A DNA stretch of 41,177 nt, taken from JACTMJ01 sp039812845 (GTDB lineage: Bacteria > Acidobacteriota > Terriglobia > Bryobacterales > Bryobacteraceae). Positions 24,738 through 32,955 of this stretch are shown piece by piece (position 1 is the first letter of the stretch; the number at the start of each line of letters is the position of its first letter). The notes under the pieces were generated by a model that was given only the letters and a program-made list of their open reading frames with translations, searched no databases and was not told where the DNA came from. The stretch is from contig JBDIBK010000018.1 in the NCBI GenBank assembly GCA_039812845.1, positions 1-41,177 on the forward strand. The letters run 5' to 3'. Made by a program: the position numbers and the translations under genes.

Positions 24738-25642
24738 CCGTCCGCATGGCCCGTGCCGACGAGGGACTCGGCGACATTCGAGGCCAACTGGTCGAAGGTC
24801 AGCAATTCATATAGCGACGGATCCGACATGATCTTGCGGGCCATGGCGACGTGCAAAGCGTGCCCGGCGCGCTCGGCAATCACATGCCCCAGCAGCGGCC
24901 GGCCGAGGAGAGCGAAATCTCCGATGAGATCGAGCACTTTGTGGCGGCAGGGCTCGTCCGGGAAACGCAAGCCGCCATCGTTCATGACGCCGGTGTCCGT
25001 GAAACAGACGGCGCTTTCGAGGGAGGCCCCGCGAATCAAGCCCATCTTTCGCATCTCATCGAGTTCCTTTTCGAAGCCAAAGGTGCGCGCGGGCGCAATT
25101 TCCCGGGCATACCGCTCCCTGGTAATCTCGATGTCCAGGGACTCACCGCCAACCAGCGGATGGTTAAAGAAGACTTCGCAATTGACGGTGAGGGCGTTCG
25201 CGGGGAGAATGGTAATCCGCTTGTCCCGATCTTCCACCGTGACGGGGCGAACAATTCGCAGATACTTCCGCAGCTTTCTGCCGGCGCGGAGACCCGCCTC
25301 TTCGATCATGCGTACAAACGGGAGGCCGCTGCCGTCGAGGATGGGCACTTCCAGGTTGTCGATATCGACGTAGACGTTATCGACTCCCATGCAAGCGAAG
25401 ACGCTCATCAGATGTTCAATGGTGGAAATAAGAACGCCTTTGCGCATGAGGCTGGTGGCGTAACTCACTCGGGCCACGTGTTTCCACGCGGCTGGGATCT
25501 CGAAGTTTTCGAGATCCGTCCGGCGAAACACCACGCCGGTACCCGCCGGGGCGGGCCGCAACGTCATGGACACGGGGACGCCACTGTGGAGCCCGACTCC
25601 TTTGGCGGATACAGGCTTACGAAGGGTACTTTCGAAGCGCAA
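24734..25642 (-). CDS. lpxC: UDP-3-O-acyl-N-acetylglucosamine deacetylase LpxC
   Basis: The 302-residue zinc enzyme catalyses the committed step of lipid A synthesis, so the organism makes LPS. Zinc ligands are His77 (STIEHLMS), His234 and Asp238 (CRHKVLDLIGD), and the general acid is His261 (AGHALH). The motif VGLHSG near residue 16-21 is also typical. The start is TTG at 25642 with an excellent AAAGGAG site five bases ahead. No ATG fits, since the family sequence begins exactly here. The gene is isolated from other lipid A genes and leads into the phosphatidyltransferase gene. Confidence 0.97.
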   Translation of the reverse strand: MRFESTLRKPVSAKGVGLHSGVPVSMTLRPAPAGTGVVFRRTDLENFEIPAAWKHVARVSYATSLMRKGVLISTIEHLMSVFACMGVDNVYVDIDNLEVPILDGSGLPFVRMIEEAGLRAGRKLRKYLRIVRPVTVEDRDKRITILPANALTVNCEVFFNHPLVGGESLDIEITRERYAREIAPARTFGFEKELDEMRKMGLIRGASLESAVCFTDTGVMNDGGLRFPDEPCRHKVLDLIGDFALLGRPLLGHVIAERAGHALHVAMARKIMSDPSLYELLTFDQLASNVAESLVGTGHADG

Positions 25643-25701
25643 GTTTGCTCCTTTCCCACCTGCTATTGTAACGAAGTTTTTCGCGCCTTTGTTTCGCTAA
25701 A

Positions 25702-25753
25702 TCACTCAAAATTAGTGACTTAATTGTGGCACAGTGTGGCGGAAACGCCACAC
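25702..25753. promoter_or_regulatory. inverted repeat and GNRA hairpin between lpxC and polA
   Basis: The 283-bp divergent intergenic region carries two palindromic elements. TCACT-N7-AGTGA at 25702-25718 extends imperfectly on both sides and could be an operator. A perfect 8-bp stem, GTGTGGCG (25734-25741) with CGCCACAC (25746-25753), is closed by a GAAA tetraloop. A TACAAT box reads towards lpxC near 25667-25672. No T run follows the hairpin, so it is not a classical terminator. Confidence 0.5.
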
Positions 25754-25925
25754 ACAATGCGGTGGCGGGTACTAGCGTTTGAGTAACATTTGGAATCGTC
25801 TTGCGCTTTCGATATTGAGCCGTTAACAGGTGCAAACTTGCGCGCGACCGAAGCTGGGAATTGGAAATCCACCGGCAAGATTGAGGAAATACAGCCTCAG
25901 AGAATTCCGGCGCTATGATGGGGCC

Positions 25926-28508
25926 ATGCCGCGACCCACGCTGTTTCTGGTGGATTCCTTTGGGTTTATCTTCCGCGCTTACCACGCCCGCGCGCGATCC
26001 GGCGCTCCACCGATGCGCACATCGAAGGGGGTTCCCACCGAGGCGACCTACATTTTCAACAACATGATCCGGCGGATCCGGGATGAGTACCAACCGGATT
26101 ACCTGGCGGCGGTTTTTGAGAGCGAAGGGCCGAATTTCCGGACGGAAATGTTTGCGGACTACAAGGCGAACCGCACCGAAACACCGCCGGACCTGCTGCA
26201 ACAAATTCCGGACATCAAACGAGTGCTTGAAGCGATGCGCGTGCCGGTTGTCGAATCGAGCGGCTTCGAAGCGGATGACGTGATCGGAACGCTGGCGCAC
26301 CGGGCCGCGGCGACGATGGACGTGGTGATCGTGTCGAGCGACAAGGACATGCTGCAACTGGTTTCACCCCAAGTGCGCATGCTGAACCCGATGAAGGACG
26401 ACACGATCTACGACGAAGCGGGAGTCGAGGCGTTTATGGGGGTCCGCCCGCCGCAGGTGGTGGATCTGCTTGCGCTCAAGGGAGATTCCGTCGACAACAT
26501 CCCCGGCGCTCCGGGCATTGGCGATAAAGGTGCCAAGGACCTGATTGCCGAATTCGGTTCCGTGGAGGAGGCCATCTCCCAGGCGGAGCGGGTGAAGCGC
26601 AAGATGTACCGCGAGAGCCTCCAGAACCACCGCGACCAGATCCTGCTAAGCAAACGATTGGCGCGGATTCGGGTGGATGTGCCGCTCTCGATTTCCCTGG
26701 ACGATCTGGCCGTGAAGGAGCCGGATGCGGCGGCGCTCGAGGAAGTCTATCGCGAGCTGGAGTTTGGCCGGGCGCTGCGGGAAGTGCAAGCCGTGGTGGA
26801 GGAGAAAACGAGGGACTTTCGGCACGCGCGCACGACCGAGGAAGCGGAAGCGGTGAATGCTGAAGTGATCGCCGCCGGGCGCATCGCACTGGTTCTGACA
26901 CCGCGGAACACGGGCGGAGAGGCCACCCTCGACGAAACGCCTTTCTGCTATCTCGCCACCGCGCATGGCGTCGTCCGCGCGGTCGCTCCGGCGCATTCAC
27001 CGCTGGTTGGGCGGTGGTGGAAGGATTCGCGCATCTCCAAGGTCTTTCACGATTGGAAGCAGGCTTTGCTCACCGTTCCTCCCGATTGGGGAGTCTCCGC
27101 CGGGGAGACGGACGACGTCTTTCTGATGGGCTTTCTTCAGTATGCCGACCCCAGTTTGACGACCGTGGAGGCGCTGGCCGACAAGCGTTTCGAACGCGGC
27201 GTGGAGCGCAGCCCGGAAGCGGCACCCGACCTGATCCTGCGTTTGGCCGACGATCTGAAACCGGTTCTGAAGGGGAGTGGTCTGGACGCCCCCTACCGGG
27301 ATATCGATCTTCCCCTAAGCCCGGTGCTCGCCCGCATGGAAGCCACCGGAATTCGCGTGGATACCGGCACCCTGGCGGCGATATCGGAGCGCATGGCGGG
27401 CCAGATCGAGGATCTGACCGTGCGCATTCACGCTTTGGCGGGCCGCGAATTCAACATCAACTCCCCCCAGCAACTGGCCAAGGTGCTGTTTGAGGAGCTG
27501 AAACTGCCCGCTCCGGTGAAGACGGGGAAGGGCAAGGTGCATTCCACGGCGGTGGAAGTGCTGGAGGGGCTGGCGATCCACCATGAGATCGCGGCGCTGG
27601 TGATGGAATACCGCCAGTTGGCCAAGCTCAAGGGCACGTACGTGGATGCCCTGCCGCAGCTGATCCGCCCGGCGACGGGCCGCATTCACACGAGTTTCAA
27701 CCAGGCCGGCGCTGCGACGGGCCGGCTCTCGTCTTCGAACCCGAACCTGCAGAATATCCCCATTCGCACGGAGCAGGGCCGCGAGATCCGCGCCGCGTTC
27801 GTACCCGAGGCCGACTGGCTGTTGCTGTCGGCGGACTATTCCCAGATCGAACTGCGGCTGCTCGCCCACTTCTCGGAAGATCCGGTGCTGACCGCGGCGT
27901 TTCGCAATGGAGAAGATATTCACACGCGCACGGCGGCCGAGGTCTTCGGCGTGATGCCCCAGATGGTGAGCCCGGAGATGCGGCGGGGCGCCAAGGCGGT
28001 GAACTTCGGGATTGTCTATGGGCAAACGGCCTTCGGACTGGCCACGCAACTGGGCATCCCGAAGAAGGAGGCGGAGGTGTATATCCGCAACTACTTCGAG
28101 CGCTACCGCGGCGTGCGGCAGTGGATCGACGCCACCATCGCCACAGTGCGGGAAAGCGGATTCACGCGCACGATGTCTGGCCGGGTCCGCTCCATTCCGG
28201 ACATGGATTCGAGGAATCCGAATGCCCGTGGCTTTGCCGAGCGGACGGCGGTGAATACCCCGCTGCAGGGCACGGCGGCCGACCTCATCAAACTCGCCAT
28301 GATCCGCATTGACCGGGCGATCGCCGAGAAGAGCCTGGCCGCGCGGATGCTGCTGCAGGTTCACGACGAACTCGTCTTCGAAGTGCCGCCGGAAGAACGG
28401 GATACGGTGACGGAGTTGGTGAAGCGGGAGATGGAGAACGTCGCGGAACTTCGCGTTCCGCTGGCAGTGGAGGTTGGCGTGGGCCCGAACTGGCGGGATG
28501 CGAAGTAA
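25926..28508 (+). CDS. polA: DNA polymerase I
   Basis: The 860-residue enzyme fills gaps in repair and removes RNA primers. The N-terminal 5' nuclease (about 1-290) opens with FLVDSFGFIFRAYHA and has the ADYKANR and DSVDNIPG motifs. The middle domain (about 300-450) matches the 3'-5' exonuclease position but lacks its Asp-x-Glu and other acidic motifs, so proofreading is predicted to be absent, as in Taq polymerase. The polymerase domain carries motif A DYSQIELR (Asp637), motif B RRGAKAVNFGIVYG and motif C VHDEL (Asp814). The ATG at 25926 was chosen because the family sequence begins there. The frame stays open upstream to 25830 without similarity. Confidence 0.97.
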   Translation: MPRPTLFLVDSFGFIFRAYHARARSGAPPMRTSKGVPTEATYIFNNMIRRIRDEYQPDYLAAVFESEGPNFRTEMFADYKANRTETPPDLLQQIPDIKRVLEAMRVPVVESSGFEADDVIGTLAHRAAATMDVVIVSSDKDMLQLVSPQVRMLNPMKDDTIYDEAGVEAFMGVRPPQVVDLLALKGDSVDNIPGAPGIGDKGAKDLIAEFGSVEEAISQAERVKRKMYRESLQNHRDQILLSKRLARIRVDVPLSISLDDLAVKEPDAAALEEVYRELEFGRALREVQAVVEEKTRDFRHARTTEEAEAVNAEVIAAGRIALVLTPRNTGGEATLDETPFCYLATAHGVVRAVAPAHSPLVGRWWKDSRISKVFHDWKQALLTVPPDWGVSAGETDDVFLMGFLQYADPSLTTVEALADKRFERGVERSPEAAPDLILRLADDLKPVLKGSGLDAPYRDIDLPLSPVLARMEATGIRVDTGTLAAISERMAGQIEDLTVRIHALAGREFNINSPQQLAKVLFEELKLPAPVKTGKGKVHSTAVEVLEGLAIHHEIAALVMEYRQLAKLKGTYVDALPQLIRPATGRIHTSFNQAGAATGRLSSSNPNLQNIPIRTEQGREIRAAFVPEADWLLLSADYSQIELRLLAHFSEDPVLTAAFRNGEDIHTRTAAEVFGVMPQMVSPEMRRGAKAVNFGIVYGQTAFGLATQLGIPKKEAEVYIRNYFERYRGVRQWIDATIATVRESGFTRTMSGRVRSIPDMDSRNPNARGFAERTAVNTPLQGTAADLIKLAMIRIDRAIAEKSLAARMLLQVHDELVFEVPPEERDTVTELVKREMENVAELRVPLAVEVGVGPNWRDAK

Positions 28509-28619
28509 AGACGTGCCAGCGGGCGCAATCTCCGGCGCGGACAGATCTCCTATGGGAAAATGGGAGCATCCCAGGGGCGCGTGGAAGGATTGACACGGGA
28601 AGGGGATGCATCTACGCCC

Positions 28620-29957
28620 ATGCGAAGGTTTAGCCGTCGCCATTTTCTAGCCGGGGCCGGCGCGATGGGCGCACTGCGCTTTGCGCCACCGGCGCGAGCC
28701 AACGAAGACGTCCGCAGCATCACCATCCTTCACACCAACGATATCCATGCCCGAATCTCGCCCTCGCGCGAAGGCCTGGGCGGGTTCGCGCATCTGACCA
28801 CTGCGCTTAACCGCGAACGGGCCAAGGCGGAAGCGAGCCTCTATCTGGACGCCGGCGATGTTGTGCAGGGAACGCCGGTGAGTTCGCTCTATGAAGGCGT
28901 CCCGGTGTTCGAGCTGATGAACGGGCTGCGGCCGGACGCGGTCTGTCTGGGCAACCACGAGTTCGACTACGGCTGGCGGCGCATCTACGACTACCTCAAG
29001 GTGAGCCGGTTTCCCCTGTTTTGTGCCAACCTGGCGGACGACCGCGGCACCTTGCTGGCACCGCCGCCCTACATTATCCGCGACGTGAACGGCATCCGGG
29101 TGGCCATCATCGGGCTCATCATGGAATCCCTCGCCAAGCTGACCTACGATTACAATCTCGGGCCGTGGCGGGCGCTGCCGCTTGTGGAAACGGCGAAGAA
29201 GTATATCGGCCAGGCGAAGGCAGACGGCGCACAACTGATCGTGGGCCTCGCTCACATCTTCCCCAAAGAGGAAGAAATGCTGCTGGCCTCGCTGCCGGAG
29301 ATGCACCTGATCGTGGCCGGGCACGACCACGGAGGAATGAAGACCCTGCTGCGCGACGGAAACCGGATGGTGGTGCGCACGCGGCCGAATGGCGCGGAAC
29401 TCGGCAAGGTGCATCTGCGCTTCGACGTGAGTGCTAACCGGGTGGTGGATCTGGATTGGGAACGCATCCCGATCAACGCCGCGGAGATCCCGGCCGATGC
29501 CGCCCTCGCGAAAGAAGTCGCACTGTGGGAATCGAAAGTCTCGGCGGTGGTGGACCGCGAGATTGGCGAATCGAAAACCGCCTACACCCGCTTTCAGATG
29601 AAGGATGTGGTGGAGCGGGCGATGACGGAGAGCCTGGGGGTGGATTTCGCCTTTGTGAACCGGGGCGCGGTGCGGGCGGGGCTTGTCGTGGGGAAGATCC
29701 GCGCCCGTGACATTTGGGATGCGCTGCCTTTCGGCAATCGCGTGGTCTTCGGGAAGATCCAGGGAAGCCGGATCCCGGAGGCGATTCGAAAAACGACACC
29801 CGTCGAGGCCACTCGAATCTACACGGTGGCCACCATCGACTACGTGGCCGAGAATCAGCGGGAAATCGGGACGGAAGGCCTGGAATTCCCGGAACCGGGC
29901 CCGTTCCTGCGCGAGATGGTGATCGAGTGGGTGAGCAAGCGCAAGATTGTGGAATGA
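28620..29957 (+). CDS. Tat-exported 5'-nucleotidase-family metallophosphatase
   Basis: The 445-residue protein has a twin-arginine leader (RRFSRRHFLAGAGAMGALRF). The metallophosphatase domain (about 32-240) shows HTNDIHAR with Asp41 and His43, DAGD with Asp80, GNHEFDYG with Asn112-His113, and a late GHDHGG. The C-terminal 5'-nucleotidase domain (about 285-440) has FAFVNRGAVRAGL and DALPFGN. Together these indicate periplasmic hydrolysis of nucleotides or related phosphoesters, as in UshA-type enzymes. The exact substrate cannot be read from sequence. The SD-like GGGAAGGGG lies somewhat far upstream of this ATG. It follows polA by 111 bp on the same strand, with no sign of functional linkage. 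Confidence 0.9.
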   Translation: MRRFSRRHFLAGAGAMGALRFAPPARANEDVRSITILHTNDIHARISPSREGLGGFAHLTTALNRERAKAEASLYLDAGDVVQGTPVSSLYEGVPVFELMNGLRPDAVCLGNHEFDYGWRRIYDYLKVSRFPLFCANLADDRGTLLAPPPYIIRDVNGIRVAIIGLIMESLAKLTYDYNLGPWRALPLVETAKKYIGQAKADGAQLIVGLAHIFPKEEEMLLASLPEMHLIVAGHDHGGMKTLLRDGNRMVVRTRPNGAELGKVHLRFDVSANRVVDLDWERIPINAAEIPADAALAKEVALWESKVSAVVDREIGESKTAYTRFQMKDVVERAMTESLGVDFAFVNRGAVRAGLVVGKIRARDIWDALPFGNRVVFGKIQGSRIPEAIRKTTPVEATRIYTVATIDYVAENQREIGTEGLEFPEPGPFLREMVIEWVSKRKIVE

Positions 29958-30015
29958 GCACTGGCCACCGGGGCATGGCCTCCGCGCCAGCCCGGCAGCG
30001 GATTTTGCAAGAAAA

Positions 30016-31371
30016 CTACCCTTCGAAGATTTGCCCGCCCGGCGCTTTCGCGCACTTCTTTGTGAGCCGCTCCAGGCGCGCACCCGCCTTCTCGCCCGGC
30101 TGCACCCGGTCCAGCCGTCGTGCGTAGTGAAGGGAACGCGGAAGATCCTTAAAACGACGCTCGTAGAGAATGGAGAGGGCTTCCAAAGCGCGGGCGTGCA
30201 AGGAGTTCGGAAAGCCAATAATCTGCTCAGCGGCGTCCCGGGCAGCTTCGTAGCGGCCACGCTTCCGCTCGATCTCGAAGATATCCCAGAGGGTGCGCGC
30301 CAGCAGGTCTTCCGAGATATTGGTTTGGATTGCCCGATGCAGCAACGGCAATGCATCGTCCGGGCGGCCTGCCTGCAAGAGCCAACGTCCCAGCCCGACG
30401 CACTCCGCTCCATGACGCACCGCCAGCGACGCGGGGTCTCGAAAAACTCCTCCTACGATATTCGTAAGACAAGCAAGCGAAAGAATATCGAGCGCGTTGT
30501 GAAGGAATACCGGCGACAGGCTGCCAGCTTCGCCGAAGCGCAGGTAGTTCGCATAGAGCGACGGGATCAGAAAGCCGGGGACATCGCCCACGCGTTCGTG
30601 GCCCAGCACTCGCTCTTCGAGATAGGTAAGCTTGCAACTCTCAAATCGCAACTTCCAGAGGCGCCGGCACGCATGGAGCAGGTCGACGTGCGGCATGGCC
30701 GCAAAGGGAACGGGAGACCGCGCCAGGCGATAGCGGGTTTCGAGCAAGGGCAGATCATAGGCTTTGCCATTGTAAGTAACAACGGCGGAAAATCGCTCCA
30801 ACTCCTCGGCGATCCGGCACAGGACGCTGCGCTCCTCGGCGGGCTCCCGCAGGAAATATTGCCTCACGAGAAAACCATCGGCCGTGACGTGGCCTAGGCC
30901 GATGAGAAACGCGAATGTGCCCGCGCCACCGGCAAGCCCGGTGGTTTCCGTATCCAGAAAAACCCAATCCCGCACCGTCCCATACGAACAGCCGGGGCAG
31001 AGGCTGGCGAGGAGATCGCCGGGAGAGCCCTCCAGTTCGCTCACCCCGAAGTGACCGTGGCTGGCGGTGCCGGGGTAGAGGGTCTCTACTTCAAAATGCG
31101 TGCCAAACGGCGTTTCGACGAGGCGTCCGCTGAGACAATCCTCAATCTTGCCCCCACCCGCACGATTCGGGACGGCGCTTGGCGGCATTGACGCGAATTC
31201 CAAGGTGCTTTCGAAAGCAGATTCCTCCGGCAAGCTCTCCCAGGGCGGAAGCTCGCGGGCCGATCCGAGCCCTGAGAGCGACGCAGGTTCGGGCCGCTCC
31301 CGGGCGGTGCGCATCTCCACGCGGCGAAGCTTCTCACGAAGCCGCTCGAGTTCTTCCCGCACATTCCGCAT
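30016..31371 (-). CDS. YprB-like RNase H-fold exonuclease
   Basis: From the ATG at 31371 the product has 451 residues. After a charged N-terminal helix (MRNVREELERLREKLRR) and a Ser/Pro linker comes a short beta domain (GRLVETPFGTHFEVE-like, about 82-110). A DEDD-type exonuclease domain follows: Asp140 and Glu142 in VFLDTETTG, VVTYNGKAYDLPLLETRYRL, and HNALDILSLACL supplying the later acidic residue. The C-terminal 130 residues look like helical TPR-type repeats (RAIQTNISEDLLARTLWDIFE). Family members such as B. subtilis YprB are predicted 3'-5' exonucleases; the nucleic acid substrate is unknown. It stands alone, divergent from the DinB-like gene. Confidence 0.85.
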   Translation of the reverse strand: MRNVREELERLREKLRRVEMRTARERPEPASLSGLGSARELPPWESLPEESAFESTLEFASMPPSAVPNRAGGGKIEDCLSGRLVETPFGTHFEVETLYPGTASHGHFGVSELEGSPGDLLASLCPGCSYGTVRDWVFLDTETTGLAGGAGTFAFLIGLGHVTADGFLVRQYFLREPAEERSVLCRIAEELERFSAVVTYNGKAYDLPLLETRYRLARSPVPFAAMPHVDLLHACRRLWKLRFESCKLTYLEERVLGHERVGDVPGFLIPSLYANYLRFGEAGSLSPVFLHNALDILSLACLTNIVGGVFRDPASLAVRHGAECVGLGRWLLQAGRPDDALPLLHRAIQTNISEDLLARTLWDIFEIERKRGRYEAARDAAEQIIGFPNSLHARALEALSILYERRFKDLPRSLHYARRLDRVQPGEKAGARLERLTKKCAKAPGGQIFEG

Positions 31372-31537
31372 CAAATTCGCCTTTTCTTTGCCAGGATAGG
31401 CTGTTTTGTGGCATAGTTCAACAAAATCCCCATCCAGGAAGAATCTCGCTATGGCAAGCGCCCATAATCGTCCCGGTTGCGCAGATACGGATAGAGGCAT
31501 CAGGGACAAATGCCCGCGCTGCAATCACCAGGGAGTT

Positions 31538-32128
31538 ATGGGAAGAACTGTCACCACCACCGAACTGATCCATCAGATTGACGTTATCGTCGCTCGCAAA
31601 GACTCGCTCATGGAAGGATTAACCACCGAACAGAAAACTTGGCGTCCGCAAGCGGGACGCTGGAGCATTCTCGATTGTTTGGAGCATTTGAATCGATCGG
31701 ATGCCATGTACCTGCGAGCCATGCGGGTGGTTTTCGAGCGAGACCGGCACAATGCATCGCTCCCACCGAAGGCATTCCGGTTCGGTTTCATCGGCCGCCA
31801 GATTCTTCGATACATTGAGCCGCCGCCCCGGTTCCGGATGCCGGCACCGCGAAGCGTCGTGCCATCGGCAGGGCTCGACGCCGCCGAGGTGGAAGCGGAG
31901 TTCAACCGTCTGCATTTGGAGCTTCGGGGGTTTGTGCTCGAAGCCAGCGGCGTGGATATGAGCGCCATCCATTTCCCCTCTCCAATGAGTTCCTTTCTGA
32001 AACTGAATCTCGCGGAGGGCTGCGCGATCATCACAGGGCATGACCGGCGGCATCTCTGGCAAGCGGAACAGGTGCGCAGCCACCGCGATTTTCCGCGCCT
32101 CAGTGACGCGGATTCGATCCCGGCGTAA
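31538..32128 (+). CDS. DinB-superfamily (DinB_2) protein
   Basis: The 196-residue protein belongs to the DinB/YfiT four-helix-bundle superfamily. These proteins bind a divalent metal through three histidines, and some act as thiol-dependent transferases. Candidate ligands are His50 (WSILDCLEHLN), His168 and His172 (GHDRRHLWQ). The typical helix WRPQAGRWSILDCLEHL is clear. The start is ATG after GGGAG (31531-31535). An open frame runs upstream to 31406 with a cysteine pair (CPRC), but it is not like the family. The function is unknown. Confidence 0.85.
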   Translation: MGRTVTTTELIHQIDVIVARKDSLMEGLTTEQKTWRPQAGRWSILDCLEHLNRSDAMYLRAMRVVFERDRHNASLPPKAFRFGFIGRQILRYIEPPPRFRMPAPRSVVPSAGLDAAEVEAEFNRLHLELRGFVLEASGVDMSAIHFPSPMSSFLKLNLAEGCAIITGHDRRHLWQAEQVRSHRDFPRLSDADSIPA

Positions 32129-32255
32129 GCTTCCGGCCCGGCGACGGTGCGCCCGCGAGCACGGTGGTTGACACGGGGCGCACCCTTGGAGAGAGTGAAG
32201 GCAGCACAGGCGTCGGCGGGCCGAGAAGCCGAGTTGCGGTGCAAATGCCACGACC

Positions 32256-32930
32256 ATGCAGAGCCAACAGCGCACGACCGATTCCTACCTCGCGGCGCGT
32301 CTCGAAATGGTGAGCACGCAACTCCAGAGTCGCGGCGTGAGGCAAACCGAGGTGCTGGCTGCCATGCAGCGGGTTCCCAGGGAGCGCTTCGTGCCGGAAA
32401 CCCTCCGGCGGCACGCCTACGAAGACCGCGCCCTGGGCATCGGCTATGGGGCCACGATTTCGCAGCCCTATATTGTGGCGCTGATGACGGAATTGCTCGA
32501 TGTGAAGCGGTCGCACAAGGTGCTGGAAATCGGCACGGGTTCGGGCTATCAGGCGGCTGTGCTGAGCGAACTGGCGCGGGCGGTGTATACGATCGAGATC
32601 GTGCCGGAACTGGCCGAGCGGGCGCGGAAGGCGCTGGAGGATTTGGGCATCCAGCGGGTGACCGTGCGCTCCGGGGACGGCTATCGAGGCTGGCCGGAGC
32701 AAGCGCCATTCGACCGGATCATGGTGACGGCGGCCCCTCCGCGGGTTCCTCCGGCGCTGGTGGAGCAACTCGCGCCAGGGGGCCGGCTGGTGGCACCCGA
32801 AGGGGATTCGCCCCAGACGCAACAGCTCGTGGTCCTCAAGAAGGACGGGCGGGGGAATCTAAGCCGGGATGTTTCCATTCCGGTGGTCTTCGTGCCGATG
32901 GTGCCGGCGTCTCCCGGAGCGAATAACTGA
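32256..32930 (+). CDS. pcm: protein-L-isoaspartate O-methyltransferase
   Basis: The 224-residue enzyme methylates isoaspartyl residues with SAM to repair aged proteins. Family marks include MVSTQLQSRGV near residue 18, VPRERFVPE, GYGATISQPYIVALM, and the SAM motif VLEIGTGSGYQAAVLSEL. Position VTAAPPRVPPALVEQL is also typical. A perfect TTGACA occurs at 32168-32173 without a good -10 partner. Of the possible starts, ATG 32256 gives 17 residues ahead of the family core. It converges with the S41 protease gene. Confidence 0.94.
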   Translation: MQSQQRTTDSYLAARLEMVSTQLQSRGVRQTEVLAAMQRVPRERFVPETLRRHAYEDRALGIGYGATISQPYIVALMTELLDVKRSHKVLEIGTGSGYQAAVLSELARAVYTIEIVPELAERARKALEDLGIQRVTVRSGDGYRGWPEQAPFDRIMVTAAPPRVPPALVEQLAPGGRLVAPEGDSPQTQQLVVLKKDGRGNLSRDVSIPVVFVPMVPASPGANN

Positions 32931-32955
32931 CCCGCGCGGCACAGTTCCGCCGGAA

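Noticed and set aside
28647..30413. 588-codon minus-strand frame over the 5'-nucleotidase
   Set aside because: It lies antisense to conserved metallophosphatase motifs and has no recognisable domain.
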